64,000 nt of DNA, taken from Ruminococcus_G sp050944435 (GTDB taxonomy: Bacteria > Bacillota > Clostridia > Lachnospirales > Lachnospiraceae). The stretch spans positions 62,001 through 126,000 of the forward strand of contig JBMNRB010000007.1 in assembly GCA_050944435.1 (NCBI GenBank), read 5' to 3'. Shown here piece by piece: positions 25,885 through 34,879 of the stretch; positions within the stretch are counted from its first letter, which is position 1, and every line of letters starts with the position of its first letter. The notes beneath the pieces are model-generated. The model was not told the origin of the DNA. It did no database searches and was given only the letters and a program-made list of their open reading frames with translations. The translations under genes were made by a program, and so were the position numbers.

Positions 25885-26937
25885 CTAAGAAAGAGGAACG
25901 TAAGTTTCCATTTCATTTTCTTCAAATGTGCTCATCCCGTTATACACGGCAATGGCTATATCCAGTATAGGATAGAGGGTAACCGCTCCCGTTCCCTCTC
26001 CCAGACGCATGTCGCAGGTAAGGAATCCTTCCAGCCCCAATGCCTCCAATACCATGGCAGAAGCCGGTTCCTTAGACAAATGGGAAGCCATCATAAAATT
26101 CTTCGCCTCCGGTTTTATCCCCACGGCACACAGTGCAGCCACACTGGAAATGAATCCGTCGATGACCACCGGTATCCGAAGAGCGGCGCCTCCAAGGAAC
26201 ACCCCTACCAGTCCGGCGATGTCAAGCCCGCCTACTTTAGAAAGAACATCAATGGGATCTTCCCTGCAGGGTTTGTGCAGTTTGATGGCCTTTTTAATGG
26301 TTGCAATTTTTTTATCCAGTCCTGCACTGGAAAGCCCGGCTCCGCGGCCCGTCACCTTTTCCACTTCCGCGTCCAAAAGAACGGCCGTGATAGCGCTGCT
26401 GGTGGTGGTATTGCCTATTCCCATCTCACCGGTGGCAATTATTTCGTATCCCTTTGCCTTCAGCTCTTCCACCATATGAATGCCTACCTCTATGGCCTGA
26501 ATCGTCTCCTCCCGGGTCATGGCCGGTTCCCTGACCATATTTCTGGTTCCGTACATCACCTTGCGCTGAATCAGACTGGAGTCGGCAGCAATGCCGATAT
26601 CCACCGGAAAAATATCCGCCCCAACCTGCCGGCACATGATGGTAGCCGTCGCCTTTTCCTTGAGAAAATTTTCTGAGATGATCAGCGTAACGTCCTGGCC
26701 GCTCTGACTGATTCCTTCTTCCACCACGCCGTTATCCGCGCACATGGTGACAAGGGCTTTTTTCTTCAGCTCCACTTTCGCAGATTTTCTAATGCCTGCC
26801 ATCTGCACCACTGCATCCTGAAGCTTTCCCAGACTGTGAAGAGGAATAGCAATGCTGTACCATCTTTCCTCTGCTTTTTTCATGGCTTCCTGATCCAACG
26901 TCCCTATGGCACGCAGCGTTTCTTCTAAATTCATCAT
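25885..26937 (-). CDS. cobT: Nicotinate-nucleotide--dimethylbenzimidazole phosphoribosyltransferase
   Basis: CobT activates the lower-ligand base as its alpha-ribazole phosphate. The protein is 350 residues from the chosen ATG at 26937, which overlaps the cbiA stop (ATGA); an ATG at 26934 is equally possible. Family blocks include VVEEGISQSGQDVT, GEMGIGNTTTSSA near the middle, and GFISSVAALCAV. No bza genes for anaerobic dimethylbenzimidazole synthesis are seen, so the natural lower ligand may come from outside or be another base. Confidence 0.95.
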   Translation of the reverse strand: MMNLEETLRAIGTLDQEAMKKAEERWYSIAIPLHSLGKLQDAVVQMAGIRKSAKVELKKKALVTMCADNGVVEEGISQSGQDVTLIISENFLKEKATATIMCRQVGADIFPVDIGIAADSSLIQRKVMYGTRNMVREPAMTREETIQAIEVGIHMVEELKAKGYEIIATGEMGIGNTTTSSAITAVLLDAEVEKVTGRGAGLSSAGLDKKIATIKKAIKLHKPCREDPIDVLSKVGGLDIAGLVGVFLGGAALRIPVVIDGFISSVAALCAVGIKPEAKNFMMASHLSKEPASAMVLEALGLEGFLTCDMRLGEGTGAVTLYPILDIAIAVYNGMSTFEENEMETYVPLS

Positions 26938-28289
26938 CTGTTCTTCCTTTCCCTGCATTTTTTCAGAAATGCCCGGGGCAATTTTCTGTTTCCGTAATAA
27001 TACAAATGAGGATATCCCGCAAATAGCGTCTCTCCACTGTGAATACAGCGCCAGCTTCTCTCTGACAAGGGTTTTCTGGCAAGGAAATCATCGCCGCAGT
27101 TTTCCGAATCGTAATAATGGAATTCATGGGAGGGCATTTCTCCCACTTCCTGACCAAAGGCCTTTCCCTCTGAAAGAGTGATATACCCGAACCGGGTCAG
27201 CCGGTTCTTTTTATGTACTCTGCCCGGTACCACTCCTGCCAGATCATAATAAACTCCGTCCTGTCCCTGCATCTGTTCATGAAGATACATAAAGCCGCCG
27301 CATTCCGCTATGCAGGGAAGTCCCTCTTCCAGCTGCTTCTTTATGCTTTCTCTCATAGAGCGGTTGCTGCTTAACTCTTTTGCGTACAGCTCCGGGTATC
27401 CCCCATGAAGCAAAAGTCCGTCCAGGTTTTCCGGCAGTTTCGAGTCGTGAACAGGAGAAAAAGGAATAAGACGGGCTCCCATTTCCCGTAAAAGCTCCAG
27501 GTTATCCTCATAAAAAAAGCAGAAAGCCTCATCTCTGGCAAGCCCGATCCGCAGCTCCTCCCCGGCTTTTTCTTCCGGTTCCAGCTCATCTTCCAGAGGT
27601 GGCGCCGTATCTGCCATACGTAAAATCTCATCCACTTCCAGACTGTTTTCCATAATTTCCGCCAGCCGATTCAGATTTTCTTTTAAGTCCCGGATTTCAT
27701 CCGGCATAACCAGTCCCAGATGTCTGCTCTCCAGACGGCAGTCCTCTACCACCGGCACATATCCCATTACTTTCACCGGAAGCGCCTCTTCCACCATTGC
27801 TTTCATCCTGGGGTACATCATGGGAGAAAGCTGATTCAAAATCACGCCTCTGATACGGCTGTTTTTCTTATATTCCAGAAATCCTTTGATAAAAGGAAGA
27901 AGGGACACGCTCATCCCTTTGCAGTTTACCAGTAAAATCACCGGGGTATCTGTTACTTGGGCCACATCCCAGGCGCTGGCCTCTGATGAAAGTCCCGCCA
28001 GGCCGTCGTAATATCCCATAACGCCTTCCACCACGGCCAGATCACAGCCTGCGCCGTTTCTTTTCATCAAGCCCCGCAGCGTCCGATGATCGGTAAAAAA
28101 AGAATCCAGATTGCGGCTTTTCATACCAATCACCTTGCTGTGAAACATGGGGTCGATATAATCCGGTCCGCACTTAAAAGACACAACTTTTTTACCGCGG
28201 TTTTTCAACAGCTGAAGAATCCCGCAGGTCACAAGAGTTTTTCCGCTGCCGCTTGAGGGCGCGGCGATCAGCACTCTGGGAAGTTTCAT
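26934..28289 (-). CDS. cbiA: Cobyrinate a,c-diamide synthase
   Basis: CbiA amidates the a and c side chains of cobyrinate with glutamine and ATP. The 451-residue product has the N-terminal ATPase domain (IAAPSSGSGKTLVTCGILQ, then VVEGVMGYYDGL) and the C-terminal glutaminase-like domain with the nucleophile cysteine in CIAECGGFMYLHEQMQ and the histidine in MPSHEFHYYDSE. It begins three bases after the cbiJ-cbiE-cbiT fusion. Confidence 0.96.
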   Translation of the reverse strand: MKLPRVLIAAPSSGSGKTLVTCGILQLLKNRGKKVVSFKCGPDYIDPMFHSKVIGMKSRNLDSFFTDHRTLRGLMKRNGAGCDLAVVEGVMGYYDGLAGLSSEASAWDVAQVTDTPVILLVNCKGMSVSLLPFIKGFLEYKKNSRIRGVILNQLSPMMYPRMKAMVEEALPVKVMGYVPVVEDCRLESRHLGLVMPDEIRDLKENLNRLAEIMENSLEVDEILRMADTAPPLEDELEPEEKAGEELRIGLARDEAFCFFYEDNLELLREMGARLIPFSPVHDSKLPENLDGLLLHGGYPELYAKELSSNRSMRESIKKQLEEGLPCIAECGGFMYLHEQMQGQDGVYYDLAGVVPGRVHKKNRLTRFGYITLSEGKAFGQEVGEMPSHEFHYYDSENCGDDFLARKPLSERSWRCIHSGETLFAGYPHLYYYGNRKLPRAFLKKCRERKNR

Positions 28290-28292
28290 GTT

Positions 28293-30260
28293 TTATTTTC
28301 CTCCTTCACAGGATATGATATATACTGGATTCATTCCCATCATCATATGGTAACGGCCCACTTCCTTCGATTTTCCGGCGCTGACGGAAACGATGTCCAC
28401 ATCTGCCACCGGAAGTTCCCTTAAGGCTTCCAACGCTTCCGCCACTGTCTCCAAGGTAATGCAGTTGATTACCATCCGGATTCCGGGATTTTTTTCCAGC
28501 AGCAGTTCCATAATCTCTTTCAGATTTCCGGAAGAACCTCCGATAAAGGCATGGGTGGGAACCGGCAGATTCCGGCAGGCTTCCGGCGCCAGCCCTTCTA
28601 CCACCTCAAGATGGGGAAGCTGGAATTTTTTTCTGTTTTTCCGGAGTAATTCCACAGCCTCCGGTTTCTTTTCCACCGCAAATACCCGGCCCTGGGAAGC
28701 CATCCGCGCCGCCTCCACGGATACGGATCCTGTGCCCGCGCCGACGTCATAGATCACAGAATCTTTTTTCAGCCGCAGCTTGGAAAGAGAAATCTCCCGT
28801 ATCTCTTCTTTCGTCATCGGCACTTTGTCCCGGAGAAATTCCCCGTCGGGAATTCCATGGGTTACCGTCCTGCCCTCTGCCCTTTCATTAATCAGCAGCA
28901 CCACGCTTAAAGGATCGGTCTTTATCTGTCTCAGACTTTCCGCCGTTCCTTCCCGGATGCTTTCGTTTTCATAAGACAGCCGTTCACCCACGTACACCTT
29001 TACCTCTCCCAGCCCAAATTCGCAGAGCTGACTGCAAAGCTGTCCGATGCCGGATTCATCTCCCACTATGGCAAATACCTTTTTATTTTCTCTCACCATA
29101 CTGACCATGTTGACCGACCGGCCATGAAGACTGCAGGGAACCACATCCTCCCAGGGCATCTTTATCTTTGCCAAAAAGTAAATCATAGAGGAAATTCCAG
29201 GCACCAATGTGGTCTGCTTTGGCAAAATCTCCAGCAGCTTTTTGGCTCCGCTGTAAAATCCCACATCTCCGGACAGTACCACGGCAATGTTTTCCATTTC
29301 CCGGTGATCCTTTATGTAATCCGCAATTTCCTGAGGTTTATAGGCATGAAATACTTTCTGTCCCGAATGGGCAGTCTGTTCCGTCATCCGTCTGGCGCCG
29401 ATGATAAGGTCGGCATTCTCACAGACAGTTCTGGCCTCGCCTGTCATCCCATCTGCCGTTCCCATTCCGATTCCCACCAGGGTGATCTTCTGTTTCACCT
29501 GTATCTGAAAAGTTTCGATCAGCTTCCTTTTACACTCTTCCAGGGACACTCCTTCTTCCTTCACCGGACGTCCGATCAATACCAGTCTGGCCCCCGCCTT
29601 TTTTGCCGCTTCGTACTTTTCCATGAAACCGCCGGTGCTGCCGGACTCCTTGGTTACCAGATAACGGCAGTCGAACTGTTTCAGCATCGCCGTATTCATC
29701 TCCGACGAAAAGGGGCCCTGCATACAGATCAGATGTTTTCCCTGAAAGCCCAGGGCGGCACAGGAAGAAACCACTTCCGGCAGAGACAGAACCCTTGCAT
29801 ACACCCGCTGCTGATAATCCGAAAGTTTTGTGTATTCCTGCATCTCCTTGCTCCCTGTGGTAGCCAGGATATTGCCGCTGGTATGTTCCAGCCATTCCAC
29901 CGCCTCCGAAACAGAATCCACACAGACCACGTCTGAATCTTCCACCGTATACCCTTCTCTCAGCAGACGGAGATAAGTTTTTTTCGCTGTCCCGCAGGCC
30001 GCTTTTATATTTTTCGTCACTTCTGCTGCATAGGGATGGGTAGCGTCAATTACCAGACGGGGGTTCTCCCTTTCCATCAAATCCGCCATCTGTTTCTCAT
30101 CCAGCCGCTCATGGGAGACGGTCAGACTCCCTCCTTCCGGCAGAAGACTTTCCCCATATTCCGTGGCCACACAGACATGGGCGGATATCTGGTATTCATT
30201 TAAAAACTCTGCCGTTCTGCGGCCTTCCAAAGTTCCGGCAAATATTAAAACTTCAGACAT
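28293..30260 (-). CDS. cbiJET: CbiJ-CbiE-CbiT triple fusion (cobalt-precorrin-6A reductase / C5,15-methyltransferase with C12 decarboxylase)
   Basis: Three enzymes occupy 655 residues. Residues 1 to about 250 are cobalt-precorrin-6A reductase (LIFAGTLEGRRTAEFL; IDATHPYAAEVTKNI; TTGSKEMQEY). About 255 to 445 form the CbiE methyltransferase (ITLVGIGMGTADGMTGEA; LSGDVGFYSGAKKLLEIL). About 465 to 650 form CbiT, a Rossmann methyltransferase that also decarboxylates (IYDVGAGTGSVSVEAARM; GGSSGNLKEIMELLL). CbiE-CbiT fusions (CobL-like) are common; having the reductase joined in front is less usual and places consecutive steps on one chain. The start overlaps the cbiH stop by eight bases. Confidence 0.92.
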   Translation of the reverse strand: MSEVLIFAGTLEGRRTAEFLNEYQISAHVCVATEYGESLLPEGGSLTVSHERLDEKQMADLMERENPRLVIDATHPYAAEVTKNIKAACGTAKKTYLRLLREGYTVEDSDVVCVDSVSEAVEWLEHTSGNILATTGSKEMQEYTKLSDYQQRVYARVLSLPEVVSSCAALGFQGKHLICMQGPFSSEMNTAMLKQFDCRYLVTKESGSTGGFMEKYEAAKKAGARLVLIGRPVKEEGVSLEECKRKLIETFQIQVKQKITLVGIGMGTADGMTGEARTVCENADLIIGARRMTEQTAHSGQKVFHAYKPQEIADYIKDHREMENIAVVLSGDVGFYSGAKKLLEILPKQTTLVPGISSMIYFLAKIKMPWEDVVPCSLHGRSVNMVSMVRENKKVFAIVGDESGIGQLCSQLCEFGLGEVKVYVGERLSYENESIREGTAESLRQIKTDPLSVVLLINERAEGRTVTHGIPDGEFLRDKVPMTKEEIREISLSKLRLKKDSVIYDVGAGTGSVSVEAARMASQGRVFAVEKKPEAVELLRKNRKKFQLPHLEVVEGLAPEACRNLPVPTHAFIGGSSGNLKEIMELLLEKNPGIRMVINCITLETVAEALEALRELPVADVDIVSVSAGKSKEVGRYHMMMGMNPVYIISCEGGK

Positions 30261-30984
30261 TCTTATACCCTCTCGGAGTCACCATCTTTCCGCCTATTTC
30301 TTTTGTCTGGGAATTTCCCACGAATACCGTGGTAAACATGTCCACACTGGTATCCCGCAGTTCTTTCAGAGTCATCACCTTCATGGCCTCTCCTTCCCGT
30401 CCAATATTTCCCACAATTCCGCATACCGTTTCTTCCTTTTTATACCGCATCATTAGGTCGCAGGCTTTCTTAAGATAATCGTGGCGCTTCTTGCTGGAGG
30501 GATTGTAGAGACAGATAACGAAATCTGCTTCCGACGCATGAAGCAGACGGGACTCAATTTTCTCCCAGGGTGTTAAAAGATCACTCAGACTGATCAGACA
30601 GAAGTCATGAATCAAGGGCGCGCCCAGTACTGCGCCTCCTCCCGTAGCCGCCGTCACGCCGGGAATGATTTCCAGCTCCACCTGGGGATAATCCACACCA
30701 ACCTCATACATAAGGCCTGACATCCCGTATACTCCGGCGTCGCCGCTGCAGATCATGGAAACAGTTTTTCCTTTCATCGCTTCCTGAAAAGCCATAACAC
30801 AGCGATCCACCTCTTTTTTCATTGGCGTCGTCATAAATTCTTTATCCGGAAAATGATTCTTCACCAGATCCACATATACCGTATAACCAATAATCGTATC
30901 GCTGGCTTTCAAGGCATTGATTGCCTTAACTGTCATCTGTTCATATTCTCCCGGTCCAATTCCCACAACGTATAATTTATTCAA
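30253..30984 (-). CDS. cbiH: Cobalt-precorrin-3B C17-methyltransferase
   Basis: This SAM-dependent enzyme methylates C17 during ring contraction. From the TTG at 30984 (reading LNKLYVVGIGPGEYEQMTV after initiation) the product is 243 residues; that start has GGAG eight bases upstream and overlaps the cbiG stop by eight bases. A frame from another TTG at 31017 is possible but less well placed. Motifs include MICSGDAGVYGMSGLMYE and PGVTAATGGGAVLGAPL, typical of CbiH/CobJ. Confidence 0.93.
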   Translation of the reverse strand: MNKLYVVGIGPGEYEQMTVKAINALKASDTIIGYTVYVDLVKNHFPDKEFMTTPMKKEVDRCVMAFQEAMKGKTVSMICSGDAGVYGMSGLMYEVGVDYPQVELEIIPGVTAATGGGAVLGAPLIHDFCLISLSDLLTPWEKIESRLLHASEADFVICLYNPSSKKRHDYLKKACDLMMRYKKEETVCGIVGNIGREGEAMKVMTLKELRDTSVDMFTTVFVGNSQTKEIGGKMVTPRGYKNV

Positions 30985-32020
30985 ATTCCACACTCCATTC
31001 TTCCTGGGCAAAAGCAACAGTCACACCGTTTTTGCCCGTCTTTTTCTGTATCACAGTGCCTCCCCGGCTTCCTTTTACCGCACTTCTCTCGCACACGTTA
31101 TCCACGCCTGTGACAGACTGTACGAACTCCGAAGGAGAAAAATCTCCCTCCACCTTCAGAAGTTCCTCCGCACTGTAAGTAATCAGGGAAATTCCCATCT
31201 CCTGACAGAATTCCTTTAATCCTGGTTCTTCCTTCTTCAGCTCTATGCTGGCTGCCTGGGCCACCGCCTCATGAAAAATTCCATTGACCTGGCAGACCTC
31301 TTCAAATAATTCTTCAATCTGCTCCTGGGAAACTCCCTTCCTGCATCCGATTCCCGCCGTTATGCTGCGGGGAATCAGCCACAGCGTCTGTTCAAAGGGC
31401 TGCCGGTGATAATGAATACCCACATAAATCCCGATTTCATGATCTTCCTCATTCAGATCCAATCCGGCAGGTACCTCCCCTTTTATGGGGAGTTCACTGA
31501 TAAATCCCACCTTTTCGCCATGAAGAAGCCTGGCTGAAACCTCCTTTGCCAATGTCATATTGGAAATATACAGGCGGTTTTTTTTCGCAAATACATCCAC
31601 CGCAAACTGTCCGTTCACATCGGTGGCCGTCGTAATAACGGGAATGGCTCCCAGCTTTCGGCCGATTATCTCCGTCAGCTCATTTGCGCCTCCCAGATGA
31701 CCGGACAACAGAGAAATGCAGAATTTTCCCTGTTCGTCCAGAACCACCACCGCCGGATCATAGGTTTTGTTATCCACGTATGGTGCGATTGCCCGAACTG
31801 CTATTCCCGCAGCTCCGATAAAAATCACAGCGTCCTTCGTCTCAAACATTTTTTTCGCCCAAAGTTTCAGAGAGTCTTTTACCGGCTCTCCTTCTGTCTC
31901 CCGCAGATAACGGCTTTTGGTGTACACCGTAGTCTCATGTCCTGCCTTTTTCATAAAACTGTCTATCTTTTCAGCAAGAATGAAGCCGTTCATCGTAAAG
32001 CAAATTATCCCTATATCCAT
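30977..32020 (-). CDS. cbiG: Cobalt-precorrin-5A hydrolase
   Basis: CbiG opens the delta-lactone of cobalt-precorrin-5A and releases acetaldehyde. The 347-residue product has an N-terminal domain with GAAGIAVRAIAPYVDNKTYDPAVVV and LLSGHLGGANELTEII, and the C-terminal CbiG domain with ITAGIGCRKGVSQEQI. Order and lengths match stand-alone CbiG. It is 11 bases downstream of cbiF. Confidence 0.95.
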   Translation of the reverse strand: MDIGIICFTMNGFILAEKIDSFMKKAGHETTVYTKSRYLRETEGEPVKDSLKLWAKKMFETKDAVIFIGAAGIAVRAIAPYVDNKTYDPAVVVLDEQGKFCISLLSGHLGGANELTEIIGRKLGAIPVITTATDVNGQFAVDVFAKKNRLYISNMTLAKEVSARLLHGEKVGFISELPIKGEVPAGLDLNEEDHEIGIYVGIHYHRQPFEQTLWLIPRSITAGIGCRKGVSQEQIEELFEEVCQVNGIFHEAVAQAASIELKKEEPGLKEFCQEMGISLITYSAEELLKVEGDFSPSEFVQSVTGVDNVCERSAVKGSRGGTVIQKKTGKNGVTVAFAQEEWSVEFE

Positions 32021-32031
32021 GTTTCCTCCGC

Positions 32032-32790
32032 CTATTTGCTGGCTTTTCTGAACTCAGTGGTAAACGCCGGATTATAAAGTTCCGACCGGTTATAATGACT
32101 GTGAGTCACCACATCTCCGATAATCATCAGCGCCGTCTTGGTAATATTTTCTTTCTTTGCCGTCTCCGCCAGCGTACCAACGGTGCACACCGCCGTCTTC
32201 TGATCCTCCCAGGTTGCTTTGTATACGATGGCCGCCGGCGTATCTGCATGATATCCGCCTTCAATCAGTCTTCTGCTCAGCTCCTCCAGCATGCCGGTAC
32301 TTAAAAACACAACCATGGTAGCCTGGTGCGCCGCAAAAGATTCAATGCTCTCTTTCTCAGGGACGGGAGTTCGTCCGGCCATTCTGGTGATAATCACGCT
32401 CTGAGAAACATCGGGAAGGGTATATTCCAGATCCAGGGCCGACGCCGCTCCGCAGAAAGAGCTGACCCCGGGACAGGAATCATAGGAAATCTTCTTCTCA
32501 TCCAGCACATCCATCTGCTCCCGGATTGCCCCGTAAAGGCACGGATCTCCGGTATGGAGACGGACGGTGGTCAGCCCTTTCTCTTCTGCCTCAAACATAA
32601 CATCCAGCACTTCTTCCAGCGTCATCTTGGCGCTGTTATAGATCCTGCATCCCTCTTTTGCATATTCCAGAAGCTGAGGATTCACCAGTGATCCCGCATA
32701 GATAATCACATCTGCCTCTTCCAGATATTTTTTCCCTCTGATCGTAATCAAATCCGGGGCACCTGAGCCCGCTCCAACAAAATGTATCAT
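32032..32790 (-). CDS. cbiF: Cobalt-precorrin-4 C11-methyltransferase
   Basis: A 252-residue SAM methyltransferase with FVGAGSGAPDLITIRGKKYL at the N terminus, LHTGDPCLYGAIREQMDVLD and CPGVSSFCGAASALDLEYTLP, which identify CbiF/CobM. It methylates C11 before lactone opening by CbiG, encoded next. The start overlaps the cbiL stop by four bases. Confidence 0.96.
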   Translation of the reverse strand: MIHFVGAGSGAPDLITIRGKKYLEEADVIIYAGSLVNPQLLEYAKEGCRIYNSAKMTLEEVLDVMFEAEEKGLTTVRLHTGDPCLYGAIREQMDVLDEKKISYDSCPGVSSFCGAASALDLEYTLPDVSQSVIITRMAGRTPVPEKESIESFAAHQATMVVFLSTGMLEELSRRLIEGGYHADTPAAIVYKATWEDQKTAVCTVGTLAETAKKENITKTALMIIGDVVTHSHYNRSELYNPAFTTEFRKASK

Positions 32791-33482
32791 ATGTTCTCTT
32801 TCTCCTTTACAATGATCAACGAATAGTATCCTGCATCCTCCGGTATCTCTTCAGCGCCGCGGAAAATTTTTTCATTTTCCATACCGCAGTTTTCAATCAT
32901 CACCACATCCGCATCCATGGCTTTCAGCTTTTCTTTTACCTCTTTCATTTTCTTTCCCGCTTTCATCAGCACCTTGGTGCCCGGAAGGGTCAGCGCCTCT
33001 TCAATCTGATAGGATGCCGGAATCACATGAAGGGGCTCTGCTTTTTCCACCAGTCCCATGTTCATCCTGGCAGCCACTGCGCAGAATGAAGTGATTCCGC
33101 TGATAATCTCCACCTCATATCCCATCTTCTGTACCTTTTTATGTACATACAGATAGGTGGAATACACCGTAGTATCGCCCAGCGTCAGAAACGCCACCTG
33201 TTTATCCTGAGCCAGATAAGAAGCAATCTTTTCCGCTCCTTCACTGTGGCTTTCTTCCAGCAAAACCGGATCCTTCGTCATGGGCATGTGAATGGGAAGC
33301 AATTCCTTCTTGGAAAGCTCAGGATAGGCCTGCACCACAATTTTATATGCCACCGTCTCCTGGGGAATCTTTCCCGGTACTGCAATCACATCACTTTCCT
33401 GGATAATTCTTAACGCCTTCAGGGTCAGCAGTTCGGGATCTCCCGGACCTACTCCCACTCCATATAATTTACCTGCCATCAT
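32787..33482 (-). CDS. cbiL: Cobalt-factor II C20-methyltransferase
   Basis: A 231-residue SAM methyltransferase that adds the C20 methyl group to cobalt-sirohydrochlorin. The N terminus reads KLYGVGVGPGDPELLTLKAL and is followed by AFLTLGDTTVYSTYLYVHKK and GITSFCAVAARMNMGL. Two start codons in a row (33482 and 33479) share the ribosome site AGGAG; the second has the better spacing. The coding region overlaps the end of cbiD. Confidence 0.95.
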   Translation of the reverse strand: MMAGKLYGVGVGPGDPELLTLKALRIIQESDVIAVPGKIPQETVAYKIVVQAYPELSKKELLPIHMPMTKDPVLLEESHSEGAEKIASYLAQDKQVAFLTLGDTTVYSTYLYVHKKVQKMGYEVEIISGITSFCAVAARMNMGLVEKAEPLHVIPASYQIEEALTLPGTKVLMKAGKKMKEVKEKLKAMDADVVMIENCGMENEKIFRGAEEIPEDAGYYSLIIVKEKENI

Positions 33483-34641
33483 TTTCTCCTTTTTGTTTAT
33501 TTATTTTTTCAACCATTTCTTTTACATTGCCGGATCTGGCCAATTCTCCGTGAACGCTGGAGAAAAGGATCACCCCCATCTCCAGATTCGTTGGAACCTG
33601 ATGAGCCAGATAATATGTCACCCTTTCAAGTACGATCTGCATAGCCGGCTCCAGCATATGACGGCGGATCAGGATGTCGATTCCTTCTTCCGTCGTGATC
33701 GTATTCAGAAGTTCCCGGATACATTCCAGATCGGCTCCAGCCCTTGCGGCCGCAGCAGCAAGGAGTTCTGCTCTGCAGTCTCCATGGTGGGAATGGGTAT
33801 TCATAATCCCGCCGGAAACTTTGATAAATTTCCCAATATGGGCGATGAAAAGAATTCCTTTAATTCCAAGATTATCTGCCATCTGCAGCGTTTCCCCCAC
33901 GTAATTGCTGCATTTCATGCTGTAAGTCATATCCAGCTTCAGCTCTTCCCTTGAAAAAGCTTCTCCGTAGTTGCCAGGTGTCATCACCAAATATCTGCCG
34001 CCGTTTTCCGCCAGCATCTTCATCTCAACGCGGATACTTTCCAGCAGCGCCGATTCACTCATGGGAATCACAATTCCGCTGGTTCCCAAAATGGAAATCC
34101 CCCCCTTAATCCCCAATCTGGGATTAAAGGTTCTCCTGCCGATTTCTTCTCCCTCTGGAACGGAAATACGCACATTTACTCCCTGACAATATCCACATTC
34201 CCTGCAGACCGCTTCCACTTCACGGCGGATCATCTCCTGGGGCACCTTGTTGATCGCCGCTTCACCCACCGGCTGCTGCAGCCCTGGGCGGGTTATCCGG
34301 CCTACGCCTTCCCCCCCCTCAATGACTATCCCCGAAGGACCTTCCTTTTTTACCGCCGCATAAATCAAAATTCCATTGGTTGCGTCAGGATCATCTCCCC
34401 CGTCCTTTCTGACGGCGCAGGAGACTTCCTCCCCCCTGCGGCATATATCTTCTATTCCAAGATGAAGAAGAATTCCCTTTGGCGTCATCAGCGCCATCTC
34501 TTCCACCTCTTCCCCTTTCAAAAGCATATACGCCGCCGCTTTGGCTGCCGCCGCCGCGCAGGAGCCTGTCGTATATCCATACCGCAGTTTTTTCTTATCT
34601 TTGATAATAAAATAGTCTTCCAGTCCTGTTTTTGGGACCAT
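33469..34641 (-). CDS. cbiD: Cobalt-precorrin-5B C1-methyltransferase
   Basis: First gene of the main cobalamin operon. The 390-residue product starts with the family signature KKLRYGYTTGSCAAAAAKAA and has ITRPGLQQPVGEAAINKVP and FIAHIGKFIKVSGGIMNTHS. CbiD methylates C1 in the anaerobic pathway and has no counterpart in the aerobic one, which fixes the pathway type. The ATG follows AGGAGG at five bases. Expression is controlled by the upstream riboswitch and terminator. Confidence 0.96.
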   Translation of the reverse strand: MVPKTGLEDYFIIKDKKKLRYGYTTGSCAAAAAKAAAYMLLKGEEVEEMALMTPKGILLHLGIEDICRRGEEVSCAVRKDGGDDPDATNGILIYAAVKKEGPSGIVIEGGEGVGRITRPGLQQPVGEAAINKVPQEMIRREVEAVCRECGYCQGVNVRISVPEGEEIGRRTFNPRLGIKGGISILGTSGIVIPMSESALLESIRVEMKMLAENGGRYLVMTPGNYGEAFSREELKLDMTYSMKCSNYVGETLQMADNLGIKGILFIAHIGKFIKVSGGIMNTHSHHGDCRAELLAAAAARAGADLECIRELLNTITTEEGIDILIRRHMLEPAMQIVLERVTYYLAHQVPTNLEMGVILFSSVHGELARSGNVKEMVEKINKQKGENDGR

Positions 34642-34657
34642 CTTTTCCTCCTGTCAG

Positions 34658-34695
34658 CAAAAATTAAACCGTTGTCCACTGAAAGACAACGGTTT
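34658..34695 (-). terminator. Riboswitch-controlled terminator before cbiD
   Basis: On the minus strand AAACCGTTGTC and GACAACGGTTT (34666-34676 and 34685-34695) form an 11-base-pair stem, followed by AATTTTT. It lies between the B12 riboswitch and cbiD. Confidence 0.9.
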
Positions 34696-34743
34696 GTTGT
34701 TTTTATCATATATCTTCGGTGGCCGCAAACATATATGTTCGGA

Positions 34744-34831
34744 CACGGGATGGGTATCTGGCTTTTACAGTAACGGACTTGCGCAGGATTTTCAACTGCT
34801 TCCCCATTAACCGTGAACTCTAAATTTTCCA
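34744..34831 (-). promoter_or_regulatory. Cobalamin riboswitch, compact form (cbiD operon)
   Basis: On the minus strand the core reads GGGGAAGCAGTTGAAAATCC, then GCGCAAGTCCGTTACTGTAA and GCCAGATACCC, the conserved blocks of cobalamin riboswitches. CACGG at the 5' side pairs with CCGTG at the 3' side to close the fold. The whole aptamer is under 90 bases and lacks the large peripheral arm seen in the cbiK leader, so it resembles the class II forms. Bound cobalamin should favour the terminator downstream. Confidence 0.88.
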
Positions 34832-34837
34832 TACAAC

Positions 34838-34866
34838 ATTATAGTTGTTTTTGCGAAAACTGTCAA
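34838..34866 (-). promoter_or_regulatory. Consensus promoter of the cobalamin operon
   Basis: On the minus strand TTGACA (34861-34866) and TATAAT (34838-34843) are both perfect and 17 bases apart. Transcription should start near 34831, directly at the 5' end of the riboswitch, and read through to about 18.5 kb. Confidence 0.92.
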
Positions 34867-34879
34867 TAAGACCTCTCCA

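Noticed and set aside
34518..34832. A 104-codon frame across the cbiD leader (MENLEFTVNGEAVENPAQVR)
   Set aside because: Its bases are the conserved core of a cobalamin riboswitch plus terminator, and it runs into cbiD in another frame.
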